A stretch of 6,702 nucleotides of DNA, from positions 1-6,702 of the forward strand of contig JALGUK010000129.1 in assembly GCA_029820875.1 (NCBI GenBank). Direction: 5' to 3'. The DNA comes from Candidatus Zipacnadia bacterium. GTDB lineage: Bacteria; Armatimonadota; UBA5377; JALGUK01. This document shows positions 1-5,515 of the stretch, one piece after another. Each line of letters begins with the position of its first letter. Position 1 is the stretch's first letter. The position numbers and the translations under genes are program-made. The notes beneath the pieces were generated by a model, which saw nothing but the letters and a program-made list of their open reading frames with translations, was not told where the DNA came from and ran no database searches.

Positions 1-100
1 GCCCATCATCCTGGGCGAACGCCGCAACGCTGACTGCCACCAGCAGCGCAAGCCCGAGAGCCGGTATTAAGAACGAACGGTTTCGTGGCGAGAACGTCAT
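1..100 (-). CDS. Exported protein, N-terminal signal peptide only (partial)
   Basis: Reading the minus strand from the ATG at 100-98 gives 33 codons before the window ends. The visible part is a typical Sec signal peptide: Arg-containing N-region (MTFSPRNRSF), hydrophobic core (LIPALGLALLVAVSVAA) and an AFA-Q type signal peptidase I site near residues 28-30, then QDDG. A strong ribosome binding site AAGGAGG lies at 115-109, 8 nt before the ATG. The gene follows the pseudopilin on the same strand with a 97-nt gap from that gene's stop to this start, so it may be co-transcribed. The mature protein is outside the window and its function cannot be told. Confidence 0.8.
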   Translation of the reverse strand, partial: MTFSPRNRSFLIPALGLALLVAVSVAAFAQDDG

Positions 101-189
101 GGGTGCATCCTCCTTGTGCGCCGAGCTGTTTGCTCGACATTTTGTTTTGTGTGCTTGTCAACAGACATTGCTTTGCGGCATTGGGCGCA

Positions 190-858
190 TCAGAACCCGT
201 ACATCAGAAAGCCACCATGCCCGCTGGGGCGCTTCACCTTTGCATGGCCGTCCTCATACAGGTAGTTCAGCGCGTTGTGATGCGGCCAGCGGACCGTCCC
301 GCTCGAGTTGACGGCCACAGCGTCGCGGGCGATTTGCTTCGCGCATACGTCTTCGCCCAGCCCGTGATGCTTCATCCTCCCGACGATATGCCCATCATAC
401 GCCTCCCACCACCCCTGCGACATCCCCGGCGGTGCCCAGCCCGGCGGCCAGCCGAAGCATTTCTCCATCAGATCGTAGCCGTAGAAGACATAGGTAAGCT
501 GCATAGGCCCGCTGCTCGGTAGTCCGCGCACCTCCGATGGGCATACGAAAATCCGCCAGTTTTTGGCGTACGGCTGCAGAAGTACTGCTGCCGACTGCGG
601 GTCAGTCACGGGGTCCTCGGTCGGATCCGCACGTCCCGGGTACAGAATCTTCGCCATCGGCATGTGCTCGTCATAGTCCTGACAGTACATCAGCGTCGCA
701 GTGCCGATTTGCTTCAGATTCGAGATGCATGACGCCTGACGTGCCTTCTCGCGGGCCTGGGCGAAGACCGGAAATAGAATCGCCGCCAGAATCGCGATTA
801 TCGCGATCACCACCAGCAATTCTATCAATGTGAAACCAGCGACTTTGCTACAGTACAC
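190..858 (-). CDS. DUF1559-type pseudopilin with prepilin N-methylation leader
   Basis: This 222-residue protein starts with a class III prepilin leader, MYCSKVAG, cut before F9 in GFTLIELL by a prepilin peptidase, followed by a hydrophobic helix (about 9-33) that anchors it in the inner membrane before assembly. Next comes the segment [16 protein letters not shown], seen in the large pseudopilin families of Armatimonadota and Planctomycetota-like bacteria. Near the C-terminus, H193 and D203-G204 form the H-x9-DG motif of that family. Cys44 and Cys106 could pair. The start is GTG at 858: AAGGAGG at 874-868 sits 9 nt upstream, and no ATG competes. The family is assumed to take part in type II secretion or pilus-like assemblies, but most members have no known role. 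An operator-like motif at 899-913 lies in its upstream region. Confidence 0.9.
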   Translation of the reverse strand: MYCSKVAGFTLIELLVVIAIIAILAAILFPVFAQAREKARQASCISNLKQIGTATLMYCQDYDEHMPMAKILYPGRADPTEDPVTDPQSAAVLLQPYAKNWRIFVCPSEVRGLPSSGPMQLTYVFYGYDLMEKCFGWPPGWAPPGMSQGWWEAYDGHIVGRMKHHGLGEDVCAKQIARDAVAVNSSGTVRWPHHNALNYLYEDGHAKVKRPSGHGGFLMYGF

Positions 859-875
859 AGTTCACTTCCTCCTTA

Positions 876-892
876 TCAGGCTTAGCGCCTGA
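876..892 (-). other. Small hairpin in the pseudopilin leader
   Basis: TCAGGC (876-881) and GCCTGA (887-892) form a perfect 6-bp inverted repeat with a 5-nt loop, just upstream of the ribosome binding site (874-868). If transcribed, it could fold next to the Shine-Dalgarno sequence. There is no T tract, so it is not a terminator. Its role is unknown. Confidence 0.35.
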
Positions 893-898
893 GATTGT

Positions 899-913
899 TA
901 GGCTCTCCTAACT
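899..913. promoter_or_regulatory. Operator-like element upstream of the pseudopilin
   Basis: The plus strand reads TAGGCTCTCCTAACT. It contains the perfect inverted repeat TTAGG-CTCT-CCTAA (898-911). It matches the element at 4299-4313 beside the feo promoter at 13 of 15 positions (TAGGCnnTCCTAACT). On the minus strand a TATAAA hexamer (918-913) directly abuts it, as expected for a -10 element of the pseudopilin gene, but no convincing -35 is visible. TTAGG/CCTAA arms recall DtxR/IdeR boxes, although the 4-nt spacing is shorter than the classic box. Binding by the DtxR-like protein is inference. Confidence 0.5.
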
Positions 914-923
914 TTATATCTCC

Positions 924-955
924 AATAAACGCCCACCAAGAGTTGCAGGTGGGCG
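924..955 (-). terminator. Probable intrinsic terminator of the feo operon
   Basis: On the minus strand, 6 nt after the stop of the last operon gene, CGCCCACC (955-948) and GGTGGGCG (937-930) form a perfect 8-bp GC-rich stem with a 10-nt loop, followed by TTTATT (929-924). This is the form of a rho-independent terminator, although the T tract is short and interrupted. Its position between the operon end and the next minus-strand gene supports the call. Confidence 0.6.
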
Positions 956-961
956 CCGAGC

Positions 962-1183
962 CTACTTTTCGTCTCCCGAAGGCTTCCGAAGCTTCGCGAT
1001 GCCCTCAAACTCACAAGGGGCATCATCGGGAGGATATTTCCCGCAGTACTCACACCCGTCGGCGGCCAATGGACACCCCGCGCAAGGTGAGCTGCTGCGT
1101 ATCGTGGGGGCAACCGACCGCAACAGTCCGTACGCGGCGAGCAGTCCGATTGCGATCACGACGACCCACGAGAACAATTCCAT
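962..1183 (-). CDS. FeoB-associated Cys-rich membrane protein
   Basis: This 73-residue protein has one N-terminal membrane helix (about residues 3-21, LFSWVVVIAIGLLAAYGLL) and a short soluble tail with Cys34, Cys37, Cys44, Cys47 and Cys57, that is CAGC and CEYC pairs plus one more Cys. Position (directly after feoB), size, membrane helix and Cys cluster match the FeoB-associated Cys-rich membrane proteins, which are thought to assist ferrous iron transport. The start was chosen at 1183: GAGGAG (1195-1190) lies 6 nt from this ATG but abuts the in-frame ATG at 1189. The gap from the feoB stop is 15 nt, so coupled translation is likely. The tail could bind iron or zinc; that is inference. Confidence 0.8.
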   Translation of the reverse strand: MELFSWVVVIAIGLLAAYGLLRSVAPTIRSSSPCAGCPLAADGCEYCGKYPPDDAPCEFEGIAKLRKPSGDEK

Positions 1184-1198
1184 CTGCATCTCCTCACA

Positions 1199-3238
1199 TT
1201 ATCTATACCCCAACAGCAGTCCTGCTCTGTATATCAGGAAGGCCATTACCCAAGCCAGGACCAGTGTGTAGCCTACCGCAAAGGCCGTCCACTTCCAGGA
1301 TGCGGTTTCGCGCTTAATAACTGCAATGGTCGCCAGGCACGGGATGTAAATCAGGGTGAAAACCATGAAAACATAAGCCGTAAGGGGCGACAATGCGCTG
1401 TGCAGCGCAGCCTGAAGGCCCTCGTTCTGCGCCTCAACACCGTGCCCAAAACCATAGAGAACCCCAAGCGTTCCGACCACAATCTCCTTCGCGATGAAGC
1501 CGAACAGCAGCGCAACCGTCATCTTCCAGTCAAACCCCAGTGGTGCAAGCAGCGGGGCGATAACATGCCCGAGTTTGCCCGCGTAGCTCGCCTCGCTGGC
1601 ATACTCGACGCCCCACGGAAGGGCGCTGAGAAACCATATCAGGACGGAGGCCGCCAGGATTATCGTTCCCGCCTTTTGCAGGAACAAACGACCCCGCTCC
1701 CACATATGGATTGCCGTGCCCTTGAGAGTCGGCAAGCGATACGGGGGCAGCTCCATGACGAATGCGCTCTCGGGGCCTTTGAAAAGGAAGTGCCGGAACA
1801 GCCAGGCCATCAAAGCTGCGAGTGCAACACCCAGCAAGTACAGCGACATAATCACGGTGGCTCCCCGGTGGGGAAAGAACGCGCCGGCTAAGAGAATATA
1901 CACAGGCAGTCGCGCGCTGCAGGACATCAGCGGGTTGATGAGAATAGTAATCAGGCGGTCTTTCTCGTTGTCAAGAATTCGCGTCGCCATGACCGCCGGC
2001 ACGTTGCACCCGAAGCCGATAATCATCGGGATGAACGACTTCCCGTGCAAGCCGATGCGGTGCATCAGCTTGTCCATGATGAACGCCGCGCGCGCCATAT
2101 AACCGGAGTCCTCGAGCAGTGAAATCATAAAGAACATCACGAGGATGTTCGGCAGGAACACAACCACGCTGCCCACGCCGGATATCACGCCGTCTACAAG
2201 TAGCGACCGCAGAGGCCCCTGTGGCAGAGCTGTGGATGTAACCTGGCTGAGCCAGCCGACTCCGGCGTCAATCCAGCCAGCGAAGTAGCCGCCGATATGG
2301 AAGGTCAGATAGAACATAACCCACATGAAAAACAGGAAGATTGGGAAACCCAGAACGCGGTTGGCGACGACCTTGTCGACCTCATCGGAAACCGTTACGC
2401 GATCACCCGGGCGCCGGTAGAGCACATCCCGCTCTATCGCAGCGATGAAGCCATACCGGCCGTCTGTGATGAGTGACTCGGGGTCATCGGCGTAAACCTG
2501 TTCGAAGTGATGCCGGATCTGCTCGGCCAATTGCAGCGACCTGGCCTCGGGGCACTCCTCCTTTACGCGATTTATGACCACCTCGTCATTCTCGAGCAGC
2601 TTAACGGCCAACCATCGGGCGGGGTAACGCTCCGTCAGCTTCCCCTCTGTGGAAAGGGCTTCGGCAAGCCGAATGACCTCCTGCTCGATATCCGGCGGGT
2701 AGTGAAGATGCAGGGGCTCCTCCGGCGGCGTCTCTGCGGCGGCAATAACCGCAGACAGCAAGTCCTCGCGCCCCTTGTCCCTGTGTCCCACCGTCGGCAC
2801 CACCGGACACCCAAGCAACTTCGAGAGCTTCTGGATGTCAATTCGGTCCCCTCGCCCCTCCACAACATCAATCATGTTGAGCGCCACAACGACGTTAGCG
2901 CCCAGCTCCAGCAGTTGGGTGGTCAAATACAGATTGCGGGAAAGATTGGAGGCGTCAACGACGTGGACGACCACGTCGGGCTTCTCCTCCAGAATGAAAT
3001 TACGGGCGATCAGTTCCTCGGGGGAGTAGGCTGTGAGGCTGTAAGTGCCCGGGAGGTCAACGACGCAGAACCTCTGTCCTCTGAAGGAGCATCTGCCTTC
3101 CTTGCGCTCCACCGTCACGCCGGGCCAATTACCCACGTGTTGATGGGCACCGGTAATGCTGTTGAAGATGGTGGTCTTGCCCGAATTAGGGTTGCCTGTC
3201 AGCGCGACTACCAGCGGACAGGCCGTATTGTCGGTCAT
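1199..3238 (-). CDS. feoB: Ferrous iron transporter FeoB
   Basis: This 679-residue protein is the GTP-dependent Fe(II) permease of the inner membrane. Its N-terminal G domain shows G1 GNPNSGKT (15-22), the GNWPGVTVE switch (36-44), G3 DLPG (61-64) and G4 NMID (121-124). The G5 region reads PTVGHRDKG, without the usual Ser-Ala. A helical GDI-like domain follows (about 170-280), then the membrane part starting at about 294 (RVLGFPIFLFF). The two conserved gate motifs are present, each with its cysteine: GCNVPA (Cys411) and SCSARLPVY (Cys440). The C-terminal FIAKEIVVGTLG segment and a last hydrophobic helix complete it. Length is usual for the family. ATG at 3238 has GGAG 8 nt upstream. It follows feoA by 59 nt. 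The gene appears intact. Confidence 0.97.
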   Translation of the reverse strand: MTDNTACPLVVALTGNPNSGKTTIFNSITGAHQHVGNWPGVTVERKEGRCSFRGQRFCVVDLPGTYSLTAYSPEELIARNFILEEKPDVVVHVVDASNLSRNLYLTTQLLELGANVVVALNMIDVVEGRGDRIDIQKLSKLLGCPVVPTVGHRDKGREDLLSAVIAAAETPPEEPLHLHYPPDIEQEVIRLAEALSTEGKLTERYPARWLAVKLLENDEVVINRVKEECPEARSLQLAEQIRHHFEQVYADDPESLITDGRYGFIAAIERDVLYRRPGDRVTVSDEVDKVVANRVLGFPIFLFFMWVMFYLTFHIGGYFAGWIDAGVGWLSQVTSTALPQGPLRSLLVDGVISGVGSVVVFLPNILVMFFMISLLEDSGYMARAAFIMDKLMHRIGLHGKSFIPMIIGFGCNVPAVMATRILDNEKDRLITILINPLMSCSARLPVYILLAGAFFPHRGATVIMSLYLLGVALAALMAWLFRHFLFKGPESAFVMELPPYRLPTLKGTAIHMWERGRLFLQKAGTIILAASVLIWFLSALPWGVEYASEASYAGKLGHVIAPLLAPLGFDWKMTVALLFGFIAKEIVVGTLGVLYGFGHGVEAQNEGLQAALHSALSPLTAYVFMVFTLIYIPCLATIAVIKRETASWKWTAFAVGYTLVLAWVMAFLIYRAGLLLGYR

Positions 3239-3244
3239 TTTATG

Positions 3245-3257
3245 GTCTCCGAGAGAC
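3245..3257 (-). other. Small inverted repeat over the feoB ribosome binding site
   Basis: GTCTC (3245-3249) and GAGAC (3253-3257) form a 5-bp stem with a 3-nt loop in the feoA-feoB gap. On the minus strand the GGAG presumed to bind the ribosome for feoB lies in the loop and second arm. The stem is short, so a regulatory effect is only a possibility. Confidence 0.3.
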
Positions 3258-3297
3258 GGGGCATCGTTTTGTCAACCGCGGAGGCTGGAAAAGGCCG

Positions 3298-3549
3298 CTA
3301 ACGCACCAATATCTTATGCGCCATGCCTCGCCCAAGCATGAGCCGCGTATCGCCCACCGCCACAACCACGGGGCCGCGAATATCCCCGTTGAGTAAGCGG
3401 ACCCGGACACCCGGGACCAAGCCCATCTCTGCAAGGTGCCTCCTTACTCCGGCTCCGCCCCGGACATCCACTAACGTGGCCTCCGTGCCCGGAGTCAACA
3501 TCGACAACGGCAACAGCCCACTTCCGATAGGCGGCTTATTGTTTGACAT
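3298..3549 (-). CDS. feoA: Iron transport accessory protein FeoA
   Basis: This 83-residue protein is a stand-alone SH3-like FeoA, a small cytoplasmic partner of FeoB. The fold is visible from about residue 16 on: LTPGTEATLVDV, then GAGVRRHLAEMGLVPG, the FeoA signature, and a closing strand MLGRGMAHKILV. The start ATG at 3549 is preferred over an upstream in-frame start at 3609, because FeoA proteins begin close to the SH3 domain and the longer form would overlap the upstream gene by 74 nt. The chosen start still overlaps the regulator's stop by 14 nt, and the nearest GAGG lies 12 nt upstream, so translational coupling is likely. It is less consensus-like than the FeoA domain fused to the regulator. 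Confidence 0.92.
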   Translation of the reverse strand: MSNNKPPIGSGLLPLSMLTPGTEATLVDVRGGAGVRRHLAEMGLVPGVRVRLLNGDIRGPVVVAVGDTRLMLGRGMAHKILVR

Positions 3550-4264
3550 ACACGTGTATTGCCTCAGATCTGCGTATGGAGAGATGATAGCCCTTGACCT
3601 TGATGTCAATGGGATCGCCCAGGGGAGCAGCCCTTTGGACCTCGACCTCCTCGCCCGGTACCAGCCCCATATCCATCAGCCTTCGTCGAATCGGCCCCCG
3701 GCCCGTCACTCGGACCACTGTGGCCTTCTCTCCCGCTTGAAGATCATTTAGTGTCACCTGCTTGGAGCTTGATTCCGCTGACGTCAGCTCGCGTGTCTCT
3801 GCCGGACTGATATTATTGCATTCCTCGGGAGTTTCCCCGTGCTCGAGGTAGTACCGGAAGTGCCCGAGGCACTCCGGACGCCTATCGCTGAACTTTCGCA
3901 TGAACTCGGCAAACTTGACCAACCGCTGCAGCGTGTTGGCGGCCATGACGTGTTCGAGCTTGCAGGCCTCGTTCTCTGCTACATCTGCGGGCAGGGCGAG
4001 AATGTCAATCAGAAAGTCGCGAAGTTGATTGTGGCGCCGCCAGATGCGCTTTGCGATTTCCTCTCCCTCGGTGGTCAGCTCCACATCCTCGTAACGCTCA
4101 TGCCATACCAATCCGCGGCCCGCGAGGCTCTTCACCGCCCCCGTTACACTGGGCATTCTCACGCCCAGATGCTTTGCTATGTCCTTTATCCGAACAACTT
4201 GATTCCGCTGGGAAAGCACGTGGATTGCCTCAAGGTAATCCTCCATGCTCGCTGTCAGTTCCAT
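3536..4264 (-). CDS. DtxR-family metal-dependent repressor with C-terminal FeoA domain
   Basis: This 242-residue transcription regulator probably senses Fe(II) and controls the feo operon that it heads. Residues 1-64 form the winged helix (SMEDYLEAIHVL, then IKDIAKHLGVRMPSVTGAVKSL). Residues 65-127 form the dimer and metal domain, with His78 and the NEACKLEHVM motif giving Cys101, Glu104 and His105. Asp9 and Glu12 occupy the N-terminal metal positions. Residues 132-149 hold three more cysteine/histidine-rich turns (CLGH, LEHGETPEEC). Residues 169-242 are a full FeoA/SH3 domain (RRRLMDMGLVPG, APLGDPIDI, LSIRRSEAIHVYV). The start ATG at 4264 has GGAG 9 nt upstream. A fused FeoA/SH3 domain is known in this family. 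Iron rather than manganese is inferred from the operon. Confidence 0.93.
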   Translation of the reverse strand: MELTASMEDYLEAIHVLSQRNQVVRIKDIAKHLGVRMPSVTGAVKSLAGRGLVWHERYEDVELTTEGEEIAKRIWRRHNQLRDFLIDILALPADVAENEACKLEHVMAANTLQRLVKFAEFMRKFSDRRPECLGHFRYYLEHGETPEECNNISPAETRELTSAESSSKQVTLNDLQAGEKATVVRVTGRGPIRRRLMDMGLVPGEEVEVQRAAPLGDPIDIKVKGYHLSIRRSEAIHVYVKQ

Positions 4265-4283
4265 GCCTACAAGCTCCGTTATG

Positions 4284-4303
4284 GCCTATCGGTAGAGATA
4301 GGC
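4284..4303. promoter_or_regulatory. Candidate operator palindrome in the feo operon leader
   Basis: GCCTATC (4284-4290) and GATAGGC (4297-4303) are perfect 7-bp inverted repeats with a 6-nt spacer, lying about 10-30 nt downstream of the predicted transcription start and 20 nt before the regulator's ATG. Its right arm is shared with the next inverted repeat, TAGG-CAAT-CCTA (4299-4310). The position suits autorepression by the DtxR-like protein, by analogy with other DtxR and MntR operators. It could also act as an RNA hairpin over the leader. Confidence 0.55.
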
Positions 4304-4313
4304 AATCCTAACT
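4299..4313. promoter_or_regulatory. Operator-like element shared with the pseudopilin promoter
   Basis: The plus strand reads TAGGCAATCCTAACT. TAGG and CCTA form an inverted repeat around CAAT. On the minus strand the element begins at the predicted transcription start (about 4313), 7 nt after the -10. It matches 899-913 at 13 of 15 positions. It overlaps the 4284-4303 palindrome and together they may form a double repressor site. Confidence 0.5.
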
Positions 4314-4319
4314 CATAGC

Positions 4320-4347
4320 ATTATACCAGAATCTCAAGCTATGTCAA
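4320..4347 (-). promoter_or_regulatory. Sigma-70 promoter of the feo operon
   Basis: On the minus strand, TTGACA (4347-4342) and TATAAT (4325-4320) are perfect consensus hexamers with a 16-nt spacer. The spacer ends in TGG, which gives an extended -10 (TGnTATAAT). Transcription would start near 4313, about 49 nt before the regulator's ATG. So strong a core promoter, followed directly by inverted repeats, is what one expects of a tightly repressed operon. Confidence 0.8.
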
Positions 4348-4411
4348 CATTAGCAGAGTTATATCCAGGGTCGCGAGCGGCCGCCGATGGAGCAGGGAGG
4401 AGTCTGGGCGC

Positions 4412-4468
4412 ATGGCGCGAATGATTCACAGCAAGTTGAGGCTCCCGGCTCTGGGAGCACATCGCTGA
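4412..4468 (+). CDS. Possible 18-residue leader peptide upstream of the isomerase
   Basis: ATG at 4412 is preceded by GGGAGGAG (4395-4402) with a 9-nt spacer and opens an 18-codon frame (MARMIHSKLRLPALGAHR) that stops at 4466-4468, 7 nt before the isomerase ribosome binding site. A 6-bp inverted repeat covers its last third. The frame resembles no family I know. It could be a regulatory leader, the remnant of a gene, or chance, since 18 open codons are not significant by themselves. Confidence 0.25.
   Translation: MARMIHSKLRLPALGAHR
4441..4458 (+). other. Hairpin in the isomerase leader
   Basis: GCTCCC (4441-4446) and GGGAGC (4453-4458) form a perfect 6-bp GC-rich stem with a 6-nt loop. No T tract follows, so it is not a standard terminator. 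It lies 32 nt before the isomerase start and inside the possible leader frame, so it could affect translation. Confidence 0.4.
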
Positions 4469-4490
4469 CTCTATCGGAGGTACGGATTAC

Positions 4491-5240
4491 ATGGTCAAGC
4501 CGAAGATCGGCCTTCAGCTTATCGTGTACGGCGAGCGACCCCAGAAGGACCTCAGTGGTGTCCTGCAGGAGGTCGCCGAGGCAGGCTATGAGGGGGTAGA
4601 GACGGGAGCCATATTCGGCCCTGAGCAGGTGCCGGCGATTAAAGACATGCTCGCCGAGACGGGCCTGAAGTACTGCGGGCTGCATGTCGGCTTCGCCGAC
4701 ATCGCCGATTCGGCCAGAGTCCAGGAACTGTGCGGGGTTGTAAAGCGTCTCGGCGGACATTACCTGATTTGCTCGGGAGTCGCGCCGGGAGAGGGCATCC
4801 AGCGATATGAGAAGGCTGCAGATGTCTTCAATGTGGCTGGTGAGGCTACCCGGAACGCCGGCCTGACCTTCTGTTATCATAACCACGCCTGGGAGTTCGA
4901 GGAGTTCGGCGGAGTGCGGGGAATTCACCGCCTCAACGAACTGATTGACCCTACGCTGGTCAAGCTGTGTGTGGATGTCTACTGGGTGGCCATCGGCAAC
5001 GAGGATCCGGTGGAGTTCATAGCCCGTTATGCCGACAGGGCCGAGTACTTCCATTTCAAGGACGGGGCGCCGGGTGAGTTCACTGAGCTGGGGCAGGGCA
5101 CAATTGACCTGATTGCCGCGAAGGAGGCGGCTCTTAAGACCGTCAAGGAATGGATTGTCTGCGAACAGGATCGCACCGACAAAGAACCAAAGCAGTCCAT
5201 CGCCGAGAGCCGAGAGTATCTGCGGTCCATCGGCCTGTAG
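4491..5240 (+). CDS. Sugar phosphate isomerase/epimerase-like TIM-barrel protein
   Basis: This 249-residue protein belongs to the xylose isomerase-like TIM-barrel superfamily (the AP endonuclease 2 / IolE / hydroxypyruvate isomerase group), cytoplasmic enzymes that interconvert sugars or sugar derivatives with a divalent metal. Visible landmarks are GLQLIVYGER at strand 1, GYEGVETG (32-39) with a likely metal Glu, YHNHAWEF (129-136), DVYW (162-165), HFKD (188-191), GQG (201-203) and CEQD (224-227). These supply the usual Glu/Asp/His metal and catalytic residues. Length is slightly short but complete. ATG at 4491 has GGAGGT at 4476-4481, 9 nt upstream. No terminator follows, and the next ribosome binding site is 28 nt past the stop, so it is probably the first gene of a plus-strand operon. 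The substrate cannot be told. Confidence 0.88.
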   Translation: MVKPKIGLQLIVYGERPQKDLSGVLQEVAEAGYEGVETGAIFGPEQVPAIKDMLAETGLKYCGLHVGFADIADSARVQELCGVVKRLGGHYLICSGVAPGEGIQRYEKAADVFNVAGEATRNAGLTFCYHNHAWEFEEFGGVRGIHRLNELIDPTLVKLCVDVYWVAIGNEDPVEFIARYADRAEYFHFKDGAPGEFTELGQGTIDLIAAKEAALKTVKEWIVCEQDRTDKEPKQSIAESREYLRSIGL

Positions 5241-5281
5241 TGCGGTCGACAGACCCAGGCAGCGAGTTGGAGGTGTCGCGA

Positions 5282-5515
5282 GTGGATGCGGGCATGACTT
5301 TTTTTCTGAGCGTGGTCGCTGTCGTGGTGATGCCTATCGCGGTAATAGTGGGCGGAATCATAATTGCGACTGGGCGTAGCAAAATCAGCAAGCGCGAGGC
5401 ACATGACATACGCACGCGGCTTGAGAGCCTCGAGACGCGTCTCGAGACGTTGACGAAGGCCGTGAGGCCAGGCGACAGTCGCAGCAGCAGGACTGAGAGG
5501 GGAAGGGGCGGCGTC
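5282..5515 (+). CDS. Membrane plus coiled-coil segment, in frame with the downstream dehydratase
   Basis: Translation starts well at GTG 5282: GGAGGT (5269-5274) lies 7 nt upstream, while the in-frame ATG at 5294 is 19 nt away. The product begins MDAGMTFFLSVVAVVV, with one membrane helix (about 5-27), then a charged helix with Leu/Ile heptads (SKREAHDIRTRLESLETRLE), then a Ser/Arg/Gly-rich stretch. The helix-plus-coiled-coil plan resembles PspB-like small envelope proteins, but I cannot claim homology. There is no stop: this frame runs straight into the dehydratase-like sequence and stays open to 6262, so the end given here is only the edge of the recognisable segment. It may be a true fusion or a separate gene whose stop was lost through an indel. 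In the neighbouring frame a TGA sits at 5494-5496, just before a second ribosome binding site. Confidence 0.5.
5429..5449 (+). repeat. Direct 9-bp repeat forming an 18-bp palindrome
   Basis: CTCGAGACG occurs at 5429-5437 and 5441-5449, separated by CGT. As a result 5429-5446 is a perfect 18-bp palindrome. It encodes the repeated Leu-Glu-Thr of the coiled coil, so coding repetition explains most of it. Confidence 0.6.

Noticed and set aside
122..136. CGAGC-n5-GCTCG inverted repeat as terminator after the pseudopilin
   Set aside because: The stem is only 5 bp without a following T tract on the minus strand, and it sits in the leader of the next gene.
156..161. TTGACA on the minus strand upstream of the exported-protein gene
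   Set aside because: No -10-like hexamer lies 15-18 nt downstream (17-nt spacing gives GTCGAG), so I do not call a promoter.
3270..3275. TTGACA on the minus strand in the feoA-feoB gap, as a feoB promoter
   Set aside because: The hexamer at 17-nt spacing is TCGGAG, not a -10; the tight operon makes a separate promoter unnecessary.
2507..3301. 264-codon plus-strand open frame opposite feoB and feoA
   Set aside because: It lies entirely antisense to strongly recognisable FeoB/FeoA sequence, and its product matches nothing I know. It is a shadow of GC-rich coding.
3550..3609. Longer feoA with a start at 3609
   Set aside because: The additional 20 residues resemble no FeoA and would overlap the regulator by 74 nt; the start at 3549 fits the domain.
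4359..5054. 231-codon minus-strand frame opposite the isomerase
   Set aside because: It is antisense to the TIM-barrel gene whose motifs (YHNH, DVYW, HFKD) are unmistakable.
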